Assembly (NCBI RefSeq): GCF_004027225.2
Contig: NC_044288.2
Coordinates: 20,346,744-20,410,743 of the forward strand
DNA from: Strigops habroptila
Lineage: Eukaryota > Chordata > Aves > Psittaciformes > Psittacidae
Length of the DNA: 64,000 nt
Direction of reading: 5' to 3'
Shown here: positions 13,415 to 27,100 of the stretch, piece after piece
Layout of the letters: each line of letters begins with the position of its first letter
Position numbering within the stretch: position 1 is the stretch's first letter
Translations under genes and position numbers: made by a program
The notes under the pieces: generated by a model
The model's input: only the letters and a program-made list of their open reading frames with translations
Told to the model about the DNA's origin: nothing
Databases searched by the model: none

Positions 13415-15689
13415 GACTGAAAAGGAAAAATAATGAAAGATCTCTGAATCACAGTTCCTATGACTTGAACAAGTTCATCCTTCTTCTAGTGGCAAGGAAA
13501 AAACTCCTTACCATTGAAAACAATGGCAAGCAAGTTACCTTATGCGGAGAGGGGAAGCAAATATTAGCAGTGTGCTTTCTAGTAAAAAGGACAAATTATG
13601 CAAGAATTTGCAAATAGGCTGGATTGAAATACTTCTGCTAATGCCCAAGTATTACCTGGGATGAGGTTTTCCTTGCACTCATCATGAATAGATGATTCTG
13701 TTTAAGTTCAAAGGAAATACATTCTCCAGATCATTTGTGACTATCTAATAGAAAAGAACAGCCCAAAATTTCATATATGTATCAGCTGTAGTCTTCCAGC
13801 ACAGCCTCTAGTTTGCAGCTATCAATCTTTGAAGCTTCATCTTCTAAACTAGAGCTAACAAGCTCTAATGAACCATTGAAATCTCAGGTTAATGTTTAAA
13901 CATTACAGCAACTTAAACTATTCTTTTATTTCCTGATGTTCATCAGAAGTCATCTGTATAAAATATGCAGGAATGTTAGAAGCACAGGATGAGACACAGA
14001 CTATATAATAATTAATACTTTGACAGAAGCTCCACCTTCAATCAGTACTCCTTTCACACTAGGCAATACTCAAATATTTTCTGTAAATCTATTTTACATA
14101 ATAATGCATAACCAGCAAATTTCTTCTACTTTTCTCCTTTTTTCAGGAAGGCAGAAAAATGTCTCACTCCCTCTCTCCTCCCCCTCCAATTGCCACACTG
14201 CTCTATTTTCTATTTCTAGTTTTCATTTAGAATGTCAAGGACCTTTGCTCTGTTCTCAAGAGCCGTATCTGGAAATAATGGGCAGGGATCAAGGGCTATA
14301 GTAGTTAGTTACAGCTGGCAAAGCATTTCCATGAACATTGAATCTGTAAGAGGCCTGCATTGCCTTATTCACAAAGGGTGCATGACACAGATTTATGAAC
14401 TTTGCAGTCCCAAGAGAACTTCCCCACCTTTTCTTGAGAACTGCTTTCATTTTCCCTCAGCATTAGCTTGCTCGGCCTCTCTCTCTTCCTATGACCATCT
14501 GCTCCCTGTATCTCAGACTGCAGAGTACAGGGGAAAAAAAAACAAGGAATCAAATCACCCTTTCCTCCCAGGTACTCAGCTGCCTCTTCCTTTTCACACC
14601 CAAGGCCTCTGATCACCACGTTTTTCTTGAAATGTATTGATCTTCCTGCTCAGCTCAAGTTTCCCGAGATTAAATATTTCATAAAAGTATTTCAATCAAG
14701 AAATTTCACATCCACCTCCTAATAAAACCAAGAAAAAAGACTAAGGAAATACTATGTCCCATCAGTAAAACCATTGTTCAGTGTTACTTACATCACGTTA
14801 GAGGTTTGAACAAAGAGCAGCCTATGATTTGTCATACTCTAGGAGGCCAAATACTTAGTACAAACCTCCACTGTTATTACATGACTTAACAATACTAATG
14901 ATCATGTAAATCACCATATATTACAACTGCCTATGTAGCTATCAAGGTCTTTTGGAGGAGATTTTAATTAGACTCCAGAAATCCCACCAACAATTCATAA
15001 TTCTGGAACTTAAAAGATGTGGTGAATAAATTAGCTTAAACAACACTGTGCCTCCAAAGCCACACTTCAAGTTGTAGGGTTGGGTGGGGTTGTTTTGTTT
15101 TGTTTTTCAGTTTTTAAGAGCAAGGGAAGGACTCAAGAAAGGAAAACCAGAACATTTAGAAACAGTGAAGCAATGCCTGTGTACCCAGAGTTTATTTCAT
15201 GTTAAGTTCTATTTGGTAGATTCGTAATGTAGTATACAGCTGATCATCTTGATACTGAACATCAGGACCAAAGTATTAAGAGATAAGAACACGCACTGGC
15301 CCTACAGTGTGGAAGTAAGGCAGGAATTTGCCCACTAGAGATTACAAGAAATTATATTGATAGATGTCCATTTTTCACATGCTTAACAAAAAGAATCAGA
15401 ACATGATTGTTTTGAAGAAGCAGGCTAAGCTGCCAGGGTTTTCTTATTACTCAGAACCAGTGAGACTAGCTGCAGGCCCACGGGGACTTGCATTCAAATC
15501 AATGCATAAGGTATCAGATAGTATCATGTGTTCCCTTCATAACACAATCAATTTCCAGAGTTAGCAGAAGGAAACAAGCGAGTATGCCATCCTGCCCTTT
15601 TAATTAGGAAAAGAATGTGCTAGGTGAGCATCACAGGTTATGCCCAACAGAAAGCAAAGGGAATGCATTAATACCAGCCAAATTAATAC

Positions 15690-16235
15690 CAGCCAAAACC
15701 AGTTAACTGAATCCTTGTTGGAAGGGACCCATAAGGATTATCAAACCAATCTCCCTGCTCCTCACTGGACTACCTAAAACTAAGTCATATAACTAAAAAG
15801 CATGGTCCAGATGCTCCTTGACCTCTGAGAGACTTAGTGCCATGACTACTTTGCTGTAGAGCCTGTTCCAGTGACACACCACCCTCTCATTGAGGAGCCT
15901 TTTCCTAATGTCCAATCTGAACTTCCTCTGATCCAGCTTCATTCCATTTCCACGTCCTCTCTGGTCATCAGAAAGAGGAGATGAGCACCTGCCCCTTCGG
16001 TGCCTCCCTTAAGGCAGTTGTAAGACTGCAATAAAGTCACCCGTCAGCATTCTCTTCTCCAAGCTGAACAAACCAAGAGACCTCAGTCACCCTCAAGTCT
16101 TGCTCTACAGGTATTTCACCATCTTGGATACCCTTTAATAGTTTGATATCCTTCTTATACTGAGGTGCCCAAAACTACACACAGTACTCAAGGTGGGGCC
16201 ACACCAGTGCATTGCAGAGTGGGATAATCCACACA
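15690..16235 (-). mobile_element. CR1 LINE fragment (3' part), antisense
   Basis: The sequence reads as the reverse complement of an avian CR1 3' region. It begins with TTGGAAGGGACC, the complement of the CR1 terminal block that reads GGTCCCTTCCAA. It continues through recognisable blocks such as CCTGTTCCAGTGAC, CCTTTTCCTAATGTCCAA, TCTTCTCCAAGCTGAACA and ACACAGTACTCAAGGTGGG. No intact reverse transcriptase frame remains, so it is a 5'-truncated, diverged, dead copy. The left flank has a small repeat (TAATACCAGCCAAA twice at about 15,670-15,698). The right boundary is approximate. Confidence 0.9.
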
Positions 16236-19200
16236 TTATAATACTACACTATGCTATAATAATAATCGGTTACTTCTGCCTTCTTACAGAGCATTCTGTC
16301 TTCAAGATACATCAGATACATCAGCTTTCATTGCATAAAAAAAGAAAAAAAACCATTATGTAAAATCCAACAAAAAATCTATACCATTACAACGCTTAAC
16401 AGCAACATCTTTTAGACCACCCGCAGAATTTGAAATAAGGCCCAAAAGGCACAGATGCCTTCCTAAAATTATATTCAACCAAAACTTTTGCTCATAATGT
16501 CAGGTTTGCTCATAATGAATGCTTTCTGGCACTGCAGGCTGAGAAATCCAAATTACATTAACTAGTTCCGAGTCAAACTGACCTCAGCTACATAGCTAGT
16601 GCTGCAGAGTAACCCTGGCTACACAAACAAGTTACTCAAGTATCATAGTCTACTACACCTTCAAAGAAAGGGGAGCTGGCCAGCAATAAGCTATCCATTG
16701 TATGACAGAACAGGTGACACACATCATGAGAACATTTGCTTTGCTGCAGTATATTTTCTTGCAACCATTCTTCCTCCTCTCTCAGATTCTTTTAATCTAA
16801 ACACCATGACAATCTTGTAACCTTGTACTCACAAAGATCCTTTCTACAATATCAGCATTTCTATTTAATGTATTTTTAATGCAGAGTATAATGTGAAATC
16901 ACTTGGGAAAGCTATGCTCAGCTTTAATCTTTTCTGTGAATAATTAGCAACTTGGCAACAAAGGACACTCACTCTCTCTGGATTGACATGTATTCCAGTG
17001 TCAAGACATCTGCATTCTCACCAAGGAGCTTAGTAATACTCCATTCATGGCATTTCTGTTTTTGCAAGCTAAAAAGGAAAGTAAAGTTTCAAGTACAGCA
17101 GATTTGTTTGTCTTCTTGAGAAGAAACACCCCTGCCATCCAACTACAATAATAATTCTGACACAGAGCCACAAACAGCCACCAGGTGCCAAAGTTAAGTT
17201 TATAGAAAGCATTCCTAAACTGCTGTTGATTTTAGGTCAGCATGCAGGCAATTGCTATTCTATGAACAACAGCTACCATTCTCAGCCATCATCAAGCCAC
17301 AGCTTGATACAGCTTTCAGTGCCTGCTGCATACTTTTGGCATCTTTGAATGGCACCTATGCAGACTACACTGCTGGTTTTGACATCCATGACGCCCATCA
17401 TAGATACCAGAAATAGCAGCAGTTTCTTGCTGGTGCACAACTATCTGTTAGGGGTGCAACAAAGAATCACCACTATGTATGGGGAGACATCATCTGTGTC
17501 CTGCCTGCCTTCTTTTTCAAGTTGTTGACAAGTGACCTTTGTTCAGACATAATCCAGTTGTGATACCTCCATCATTATGCTGTGAATTTGAGATTTTGAA
17601 AAGCCTAGAATTGATACAGCTGCATTAACTCAGCATCAAAGCTGAAAAACCCATAGGCTCCTGGTTTTGCATTCAGTTCATTAAGCGTCCCTAGCTGTGC
17701 ATATGGAAAGAAAACAGCTGATGTGCTGAACTCAGAACTCTCACCTTCACCTGATAAACAGCCCTTACATGCTTATCACCTTTTAAATTCAGGGAAATAC
17801 TTTGTATCAAAGCTACGATCTGACAAAACTTAATCCCATATATCCCTCCAACTCCTCTGTACACAAGACGTACCAGTGCACTGTAACAGAAATGCTATTT
17901 ACTGTTTGTTCAAGGCAGTAATTAATTCATTAGATTAACTGAAGGGGAAAATTTGGGGGGGGTGGGGAGGAAGGAGTAATTTAAGTTTTTTTCCAGCTCT
18001 TTCACCAACTGAAACAGAGAAGCTCTTCCACAGCTGGCAGTCACAGTATGGGATAGCTAGAATGAATCTGGAGAAAACAGTAACTGACCTTGAATTACTA
18101 AAATGGTGACTATCAAGGCAAACAAAACCTTACTCTCAATTTTACAATAAGGACAAATTAACTTGTCATTTCTAGGTTGGGGGTGGCCTGCAGCAATCTA
18201 AATAAACAACAGGGGAAAAAAAAAAAATAGAAGGGCAGAAAAACACCTAAGGATTGAATTTCTCCTTTGCTAGTCCTTGCAAATCAATTGAAAGTGACTT
18301 GCATAGGCTTGTGCTTGATAGAAGGAAAAGTGGAAAGGAAATTAGACCCTAGTAGGAAAGAATAAATAACTCTTCTCTAATAAGATGTGGAACAGTAAGC
18401 ACAGTAAAGGAACAACAAATATTTTCTCACATTTGTCTGTAACATTAAATAACTTCAGTTAAAGTGAATCTGTAAGCAGCTCAGCTGGGAGCCCTGACCC
18501 TCACTGCCTGAGAAGCTTGCCTTGCTCTCTCACATACATGACAACTTCCCGGCATAATGGGAAAAAAATAAAAGAGGCTGGAATTTGAGAGTTCATATTC
18601 GCAGCTCCTTACATGGAGTATGGAGCTTGGATTGAATAAGAAATCTGTGCCTCTTGATGTGGATGTCTTATACCCTCCTCTTCATTTAATGAGAAGTCTT
18701 CCTTGTCTTGCAGCAATAGTTAAGTTATATTCTCAAGTTTTGGCTGAGAAAATCGCATGAACCACAGTTACCAGATGAACCACATTAAACATGCAATTCA
18801 TGTGTTTAGCGCAAACAGTGAATCCAAGCTTCTCGTAAGCTTGCAGACAAAAAGGACCGATGAATTTCAAGTGAAGTCTCTGGAGTTTCTCCAACCAGTT
18901 CCGAATTTAACATCTCTCACCTTTAATAGATATTATATAGTATTCTTTGAGAAATTCAAAATTGCTACTTTGCAGATAAATCCCAGCCTTGGGAAAAAAT
19001 ATCCTTGGCCAGGAAAGCATCAGTTTTGTCAGACTGTTACAAAGGCCAGGCCTGAAAATACTATTTAGTATTTTGAGAATTTCCTCTTTCCTGGAGAAAA
19101 TAACCACGGAACCAGTATAGTGGAAACAAAAGTCATCCCTTGATATCAATAGCATCAGGTTCTAATCACACAGCCACAGAGGGAAAGTAATGAAACATTT

Positions 19201-19560
19201 GTTCCATTGGCTGGTTGGGGGCAGGGGATGGTGATGGAGTTTGTTTGGTTTATTATTTTGGGTTTGGTTTGTTGGGTTTTTTTATTTTGTTTCATAATTT
19301 GACAAAACCAAATTAAAGCAGTTCCCATGACAAGGCTTCTGAAGATCAGGTGTCATTTAACACAGTTATCCATACAAAGAACACAAAAAGAAAAAAGAAC
19401 AGATAATTTTCTCACCAACAGGGCATAAAGATAAAAGATTTTATTTTTTTTTCTTCCATACTAGCCTGCAGGAATACTTAAGACCTTAACTCCAATAACA
19501 TGAGAATGTTTTGCACCACGTAAATTTCAAGTGATTTCTATGCTTAAGATGTACCAGCTG
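16236..19560. other. Intergenic DNA between CR1 copies
   Basis: I see no gene or recognisable repeat family. There is a short direct repeat (TTTGCTCATAATG at 16,487-16,499 and 16,504-16,516), a G-rich patch near 17,955-17,970 and a T/G-rich low-complexity stretch at about 19,235-19,290. Confidence 0.55.
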
Positions 19561-19564
19561 TATA

Positions 19565-19885
19565 AAGGAGGTTGTAGTGACGTGGGGGTCAGTCTCATCT
19601 CCCAAGTAACAAGTGACAGGACAAGAGGAAATGGGCTCAAGCTGCTCCAGGAGAGGTTTAGGTTGGATATTAGGAAAGGTTTCTTCACCAAAAGGGTGGT
19701 CAGGCACTGGAACAGGCTGCCCAGGGCAGTGGTGGAATCACCATCCCTGGAAGTATTCAAAAACTGTGTAGATGAGGCTATCAGTGATATGGTTTAGTAG
19801 TGGCCTTGGCAGTGCTCGGGAACAGTTGGACTTGGCTATCTTAAAGGTCTTTTCCAACTTAGTTGATTCTAAGATTCTATACAAC
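19565..19885 (+). mobile_element. CR1 LINE 3' end, sense orientation
   Basis: This is a 5'-truncated CR1 copy. A frame ending at 19,797 encodes the C-terminal end of CR1 ORF2, with the family landmarks [43 protein letters not shown] and DMV before the stop. The non-coding tail reads GGTCTTTTCCAACTTAGTTG and ends in two degenerate octamers (ATTCTAAG, ATTCTATA), the usual CR1 terminus. The reading frame is still open over roughly 80 codons, which suggests a moderately young copy, but it lacks the rest of ORF2 and cannot move by itself. Confidence 0.94.
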
Positions 19886-21102
19886 TGAACTTTCCTCCCC
19901 ATCTTCACCTCTTTGGAAGAAGGCTAAGCTTCGCATAATAATTTTTTAGGTATTTACAGAACATCAATTCTACAAATTCCTAAAGGTATTTATAACCTTT
20001 CAGATTGCTGCGAGAAATGTCAGGAACACTTCATCCCCCACCAAAATACATTCTTCAGATAAGGAGGAATACAGAACTGTTCAACAGGCAACAAGAAGAG
20101 ACATGAAAAATATCAAGCCAGGAAATTATATGGATACCTGAGGCAAGGAGAATGAAATCACCAGAGCTAGAATTTGATCAAGGTACAAAGATGCTACTGC
20201 TGGTAAACATTTTCTGATTAACAATGATCTGCGGGGTCATTCTTTTCAGTACCAGCAACTTGAAAATGCAGGGCAAATGCAGAGAAAAGAGAATTACAAT
20301 TGCAAATTCCAGCAGTTACTTGAACAAAAATGGGAAGCAAGCTCATTGCACTGGGTTATTGTGACCTTCTGCATCTATTGTGTCATTCAGAAGTTCAAAG
20401 ATTACAGGTTATACACAGACATCCTTTTTAGCATCTGTAGGTTTTCAAGTACAAAAAAGCAGAATCAAACTTTCCAGTCTGAAGTATCTGAAGAGTATCT
20501 GAAGTATAGCCTTTAACCTATACTGGCATAAATTGGTTCAAAAGCATTTGAATAAAAAAACTATTTAGATAGGAAGCACCAACACTAAATCGTTTTATAC
20601 ATCACACTGGCATTTCTGGAGATGTCTTCCACCTGATGGGAAATGACACACAAAATTAAAGACAAATAATGGTATTGTGCAACATATATGAAAGAGAAAG
20701 AAAGGCAAATTAATAGTGAGGTGGCTTAACTTTGTAGTCCAATTGGCCTTCTGTCAGATGTAAGTAAGGATGCAATCTTCATGAAGTGCTTGAACTCTTT
20801 ATGTTTGCCTCCATCCTCAGTTTTCTAATGGTGCATCAATCACTATTAGAACTGTAAAAAGCACCAGTGTTTTCCTTTTGATTGTTAAAAAAGAAGCCTA
20901 TGAGAGTGAATTTGTTATTAGTCCAAATTTGGCCCCTTTTCATTCCATATTCTTCCAATGTTGTCTTCCTACTTCCTCATACAGTTACACTTTCAAGAGA
21001 AGAAATCCTCTATCAATCTCTGTCTACCCTCTACAGCCACTTCTAAGCCTTCAATAATTCATTACCCAACAGTGCTAGCATAAAATACTTGGAATTCAAG
21101 GC

Positions 21103-21126
21103 AAAAAAAAAAAAAAAAAAAAAAAA
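21103..21126. repeat. Poly-A tract, 24 bases
   Basis: An uninterrupted run of 24 A. About 40 bases downstream is a C run with one G interruption (21,168-21,183). Confidence 0.9.
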
Positions 21127-21167
21127 TCACAAGAAAACTTGCATAAAAAAATTTCACTTAAAGATCT

Positions 21168-21183
21168 CCCCCCCCCGCCCCCC
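21168..21183. repeat. C-rich low-complexity run
   Basis: Nine C, one G, then six C. The minus strand therefore carries long G runs. It is a simple repeat with no gene context. Confidence 0.85.
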
Positions 21184-24100
21184 ACAATTTGATGTGTAAC
21201 ATAGTTGGTTTATACCTTAAGCACACTTAAGCCAAATGCCTTCTAAACATAATGACTAACAGCTTTTTTAAACATCTTTTACCATAAGAAAAGCTGAAAA
21301 TTTCACACAGTACTACTTCACTGCTCAGGAATTACATTTCAACTTTTGCATAAAATAAGCATGCAAAATCATTCACTGTTGCAATTTCTCCTCCGAGTGC
21401 CTCAGATTACCAGTATGCCCAATATTCATCTCCAAGAGTTTAATGTACAGTATCTCCCTTCAGAGCAATGAACTTCACCTTACTTGTAGATTAAAAAAAA
21501 GAAACAACTGGACTGACTTAGTCCAAAGCCTAATTTAACTTTTAGTGCCGAGTCAGTGTAGGATTAAGTTGAGCCTTCAGTGAAATTACCGCAAATTTGT
21601 ACTTCAGTACAAGATATTGGATGAAATTTTTGATCTAAGACTGAAGTCAAATAAAAGCTTTTATTTCCAAAGTCAAGTAATCACACTTATGCTCTACAGC
21701 TTTATTAAGTTAGCACCTTTCCTATACTTTCTGGTGCTGTTTTCATCACAATTATCTTTTCACTAAAGAAAAGTAAGTACATCTAAGTACATTGTATGGA
21801 TATACAAATCATGTATTCAATTCCCAGGGAAGCAACCAGCTTCTGCTCCCTCAGCTATCTTCTGCATGTGATATACATGAGCCCAAAACCAGAAGTGCTT
21901 ACTGATACAGTCTCAGATATTAACTTTTACAGGCAGATATATCTTCTACTGTACTTACCAGAAAAGTTTCAATAATGCACCTTCTAACCACATTCTAATA
22001 TGTGGAATCTTCTCATAGTTTCTGAGTGTGCATAGGTCCCAAGAGTCTTATTTCTATTAATTTCTTCCCAAATCTCATAACGTTCCAAGTTACTTATTTC
22101 TGCATTATGAGGCATTGATTTGTACACTTGCCTTACCACCTAGCCTTCAGAGCTCTAGAAAGCAAATATAGAATTTTTATCACATATCCTACTACTTTTA
22201 CTGCTGAAGTAATGAAACCTTCTGTAAGTTATTAATTTCATTGTAAAAGTTTATTACATCTTCCAGAAAAGCCATTCAAAACAGAACTATGTAGCCAATT
22301 ACCCAATAGAATGAAGCATTAATGCTAATCAGCAAGGTAATGTTCAATTAGATTTAACAGAAATACTGCTGGGAACTTGAGAAGAGCCATAATACTGATA
22401 GCCCTTTATTATTAGCATGATAACGTACAACAACGCAAGTCCTGCTACCAACAAGACCTCAGACTACGTAAGAGTCCCAAGAACAGATGACTGTTCCTGA
22501 GATTTGAGCTTCCTACAATTCCTACAGCTCCTCGGGGAGCCATGTCAATTATACCATCATCAATGTAAATGGCACTTTAAAGAGCCCCTGCAACAAGCAG
22601 AGAATGTTAATGCTGATCAGAGGCTCTAGTGTACAGCACACTTCTCCCAAAAGCTTTTTAACCTGTGGCGTGTCTATTCAGTTGGTTCCAACCCAATCAT
22701 TTTTGTGACAGGCCACTGGTGCCCTCTCTGCCTTTGCCAGTCAAAAATCAACCATTAAAAACAACCCATTTTCCATCATCAGAGCACTGTGGAATGCAGT
22801 AGTGGCAGCAAAATGATAAACTCCTGTATAGAGAATGTGATAATGTGAAGTCTACTGGCTTTCTTGCTTGATAGGTTATTCTTATTAAGATAAAATGTTT
22901 TCAAAAAAAACCTGCTCTAAATAGGAAGATAATAAAAAAAAAGGTGTGATGGAGCATGAAAACACTTAATACAGATATGTGACACAGGCAGGAAATGAAA
23001 CTTTGCCTGAAATTTAATTATCACTATTCTCAAAAAAAGAAAAATCCCACATGCCCATTTTCCAATGACATTTAATGTGTATACTCCTGATGCTCCACTC
23101 ATCATCTAACAGGGCTCTTTTGGGAATAGATGCAAAGAAGATAAATGAAGTAGCCATACAAATCAAAAGGAAAATGCACTATTACTGAAGCAACTGGCAT
23201 ATAAATTTGAAAACAAATGAGAAGCTAGCAAACCATCCCACCACAAAAACATTCATATATGCAATAAATCCACTTCACATTTACATATCAAGGAAAGCCA
23301 AAGAAGTTCTATGTTTCCTATGACTGTAACTGTTGAGAAATTGTGATGTCTACCCCAAATGTTGAAGCAATTCCTTTCACTCACATCACAATATTGTATT
23401 GACTGGCAAACTAATAAAGTTTTTGAATAATGTATTTCAGTTAACCAACATGAGAAGTTATTTTCTATACTACTTGTACATAATACCTACAATTCCCCCC
23501 CTACCCCCAAGGTTGTTCCTAATACTGGTTCACAGACAGACAAAGGTGAAGTTATTTGGTAAGCCATACAGATCTGCACAAGGGAAGCAAGAGCAAAATA
23601 GAAATACTGAAAGAAGAAATCAAGGGCACAGGTGGAATAAGCATTTCAACTTTCAGTTTTAAGCAAAGCTGAGAGAAGCTTTTGAACTGTGCAATGTTAG
23701 GAAGTGTTCAAAGAAACCAAATACTCTATTCTAACATCAGCTTTTTTATTAAATGGCTACTCCCCTTTGATCTGAGCTTTAGCCACACTTTGTGGTATCT
23801 GTAGACTGTTCAGGCTAGAAGGCAGCAGAAGGAGGGGAGATAAAAAAAAAAAAAGTATATAGGAACTTAAATCCAAACATACTCATAGAACAACTGTCAC
23901 ATTCAAGATGAGGTGCGAGGTCCCCACAGTGCCCACATCTTACTTGGGATTATCTTTCTTTTAATTGTGAAAAACATTAAGAAATAAGATCATTTCAAGG
24001 ACTGCAAAACCTTTATGGTGATGCTGAAATTCAACAAAATCAGAAGACAGCACAGGAAGGTGAACTTCCCAGAGGGTGTTTTACCTTCCAGAAAGTCATC

Positions 24101-27100
24101 CCTCTGTGCAAGCTCTTGTGAATACATTTCCCCATGCACACTCTTTCACAACACAGAAGGACATGCTAATGTGCTCTTCTCCACTTAAAGCAACTACAAG
24201 CATAAGTTTATGTAATTTCTGGGAACAAATTACAAGCTTTTTATTTTTTTTATTTTCTAGAAAGCAGAACAAGTCAATGAAGTAGATTATTTTTAAAATT
24301 CCCATGCCTTTTAAGAGCTCAGTAGCTCTACATTTGTTTCATAGCTTTTTAAAAAGACAGTCTCCTCCTGCAAGGAATTTTGTCCTTCTGGAAAATTCCA
24401 CATTTTTTTAACATGAACTGAACACCATTTTTGGCTTCTGTAAGAGTTCCTCTGTTTTCAACATTGAAGGCTGATAACTCCATATGTCAGTACCAGAGAA
24501 ACTCTACTGATCTAACAGCACAAGCATCAAAGTGCACAGCAGAAGAAAGCTTTCAGTTAACATGAAGTTAGTGTGGCATCCTGCCCCTATCCCCCACCAA
24601 AGGTAAACCCTCCAACTGCTTTGGCACACACTGCTCAGAAGACCAATTTATCTATCAAAATAAGACACCAGCCTCTCACACGCAGCATGACAACAGTGGC
24701 TGCTGCTGGAAGTGTTACATACCTCCCAGTTTTCACTTTGCTGCTCAGTTGGAGATACACCAAGGCAGCCACAGCTGGACCCTTCCATCCCACAGCTCCT
24801 TTCCATGCCTGTGCAGGCAGAATCAGGAGAGCTCTACAGGCAGTGCACATCAGTGATCCCAACTCCTATCCAAGCACAACCGCATAAAACAAAAGCTGCT
24901 CTGTCAGACATGGCAGCATCCATTATAGTTCCTGGCTGAAATTTCTCACACATGCAGGAGCACTCTGTGGCAACTCTGGGCACGTGGGACCCTTCCCTGC
25001 AATTACCTTCACTGGTTTAGAAATTTCTGTACCTTAGAGAAATACTTTTGTTGCCACACAAAGGGTTTTAACAGAATATGGGACCACTCATTGAGAATCA
25101 GTTTTACCTCTACACACCAACAGAATATTTTATGTTACTAAAGGCAAGTTAATTTGGGATGGTTTTAGAGTATTTACATGATATTTCTAAATGCGTTTGA
25201 TCTGTTCACTTGGATTTAGCTGTTAAGAAGGAAAACAGGTTGCAGCTGTATCCAGCTCTCCAGACCATATTACTGTATTTATCAACATGGACAACTTTAA
25301 TCCAAAATCATATCCTTCTTGTTTTTTCAAAAACCACAAAATCTTCACCAAAACCCATGTAAACTGAACTTTCAGTCCACTATGGAACAGGAATCCCTAC
25401 TGCAGATAGTTTACTTTAGCTTTTGAATGAGCTAATCCCTATTTTTAATTTGATATTTCGGTAAAGGTTTCTATTGATCTCAGTTTTCCAAGTATACTTG
25501 AAAGCTTCTAAGTAACAGTGGTAGGCTGATTTTTAATTTTGCTTTCACACCACTTGAGTAGATTCAAATTCTATGAGGCAAAATGATATTTGGCAGCAAA
25601 TGACACAAGATGCCACTTGGCATCATATTCTGATTTTTAAGCAGAAGCTGTTAGAAGGCTTAAAATAATCGTCTTACTCTATAGTATCTGAAATACAGGT
25701 CTAATTTGTTAATGACTCCAGTACTAGTGAGAGGAAGCCAGTACATTAAAACCCCCTTTTTCTGTAGATTAGGAGGACATTCATTACATGAATCTGAGGA
25801 AAGTTCAAGATACCGCAGGGTAATATGTCTAAACATTAAGGCCTACTACGCAGTCAAGAACAGCTACAGACAAGTAGAGTTTCTCAGTTCAATGACTTAT
25901 GATGGTCATTTTAGTAGTTACCTGCATTTTTATAGTTCACTGCATACTCAAAGCAGAATTTCATCAACCCATGGTTATATCATGAACACCATTTAAATCA
26001 GTATATTCGACTTCATCTTGTCTAGCCCGCATCAACACTTATCCTATCTCAGTTGAGCTGCAGTACCATTGAGTACTATGAATACTATATTCATGCTTTC
26101 CACACCCAAACTCCACCTTTCATTATTCTTTGTTATATTTGCTTTCATCTTAGTGACTTTGTCATTTGCATGGCAACTTCTAATAGCTTCACTCATGCTT
26201 TCAGACTGTGCAAAATGCTGAACAAAGCAGAACAAGTAGATCAGGCACTTGGAATACCTTTAGGAGGACTACACAGCCCTTTAACAAGTATTAGCTAAGC
26301 TCCTAAACAAAGAGTATTTATTTTGAAAATACACTATTCCTATGGTCAGTGAATGCCAGAAGATTCAGAAGCAAAAACCAATAATGAAGCACCCACAAGG
26401 AACACCTTTTCTGTTGGGTGATCCCTCTTGTAGTTCGAGAATACACTTATGAAAGAGATGAATGGGATTTAATGTTTTAAAGCAGTCCTAGTTCTTAGAT
26501 TTGCTTCTGGTAATCAAGAAGCTTATCAGGAGAAGAGAAGAGAAGAATAGAGCAGTGATAACACACCTCCCAATCTTCCTTTGGTACTCCAGGGAAGGAT
26601 CCATCATCCAGCACTGAAGAGTCAGGAGGTAGCACTGCTTAACATCTCGTGATATTCACACATAAAACAGTGGTCAACGGGTGGAGTTTTTCACATCCGC
26701 AATTTGGCCAACATAGACTTCATATCATTAAACTTGAGACTTTTAAAAAATTGTAATGGAATTTGGCTCTGAAGATCCACAAGGACCCAGTATTAGTACA
26801 TTCCTCTGGTTTATTACCAGGGATGTAGAAAAAGCCCATTCAAGCCTCTTCTTTAGAGGTATTCAAAACAGCCTAGGGTTCAACACAAATTCCCCGTAAC
26901 TACCAGTCTGGAAGAAGAGTGTATGAGCTGCTGATGGCAGGGGACTCTCCTTTGAGTTCTGACCAGAAGCAGCATCTTGACCTTTTCGAATCAAGCTCTT
27001 GTTGATAGTGGCCTATGCTAAGAAGAGTTATTTCAACAACAATTTCTTCACCAGCTTTCTTTCACCAGTTATGCACTTAGTTTCACAAAGGCAGACTTTT

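Larger units (their letters stand above)
1..15689. other. Gene-free AT-rich intergenic DNA
   Basis: No open frame here encodes a family I recognise; the open frames are short, lack splice context and often overlap on both strands. The stretch carries homopolymers (A22 at 1029-1050, A18 at 1384-1401, G24 at 3609-3632, T18 at 12061-12078, T21 at 13394-13414) and a CpG-raised patch at about 10,420-10,810. Established knowledge: in human the neighbour upstream of CCNG1 is the distant GABRG2 cluster, so a gene-poor flank is expected. Regulatory elements or non-coding RNAs cannot be excluded by reading alone. Confidence 0.6.

Noticed and set aside
13042-13452. 136-codon minus-strand open frame
   Set aside because: It has lysine runs created by poly-T tracts, no recognisable domain and no splice or promoter context.
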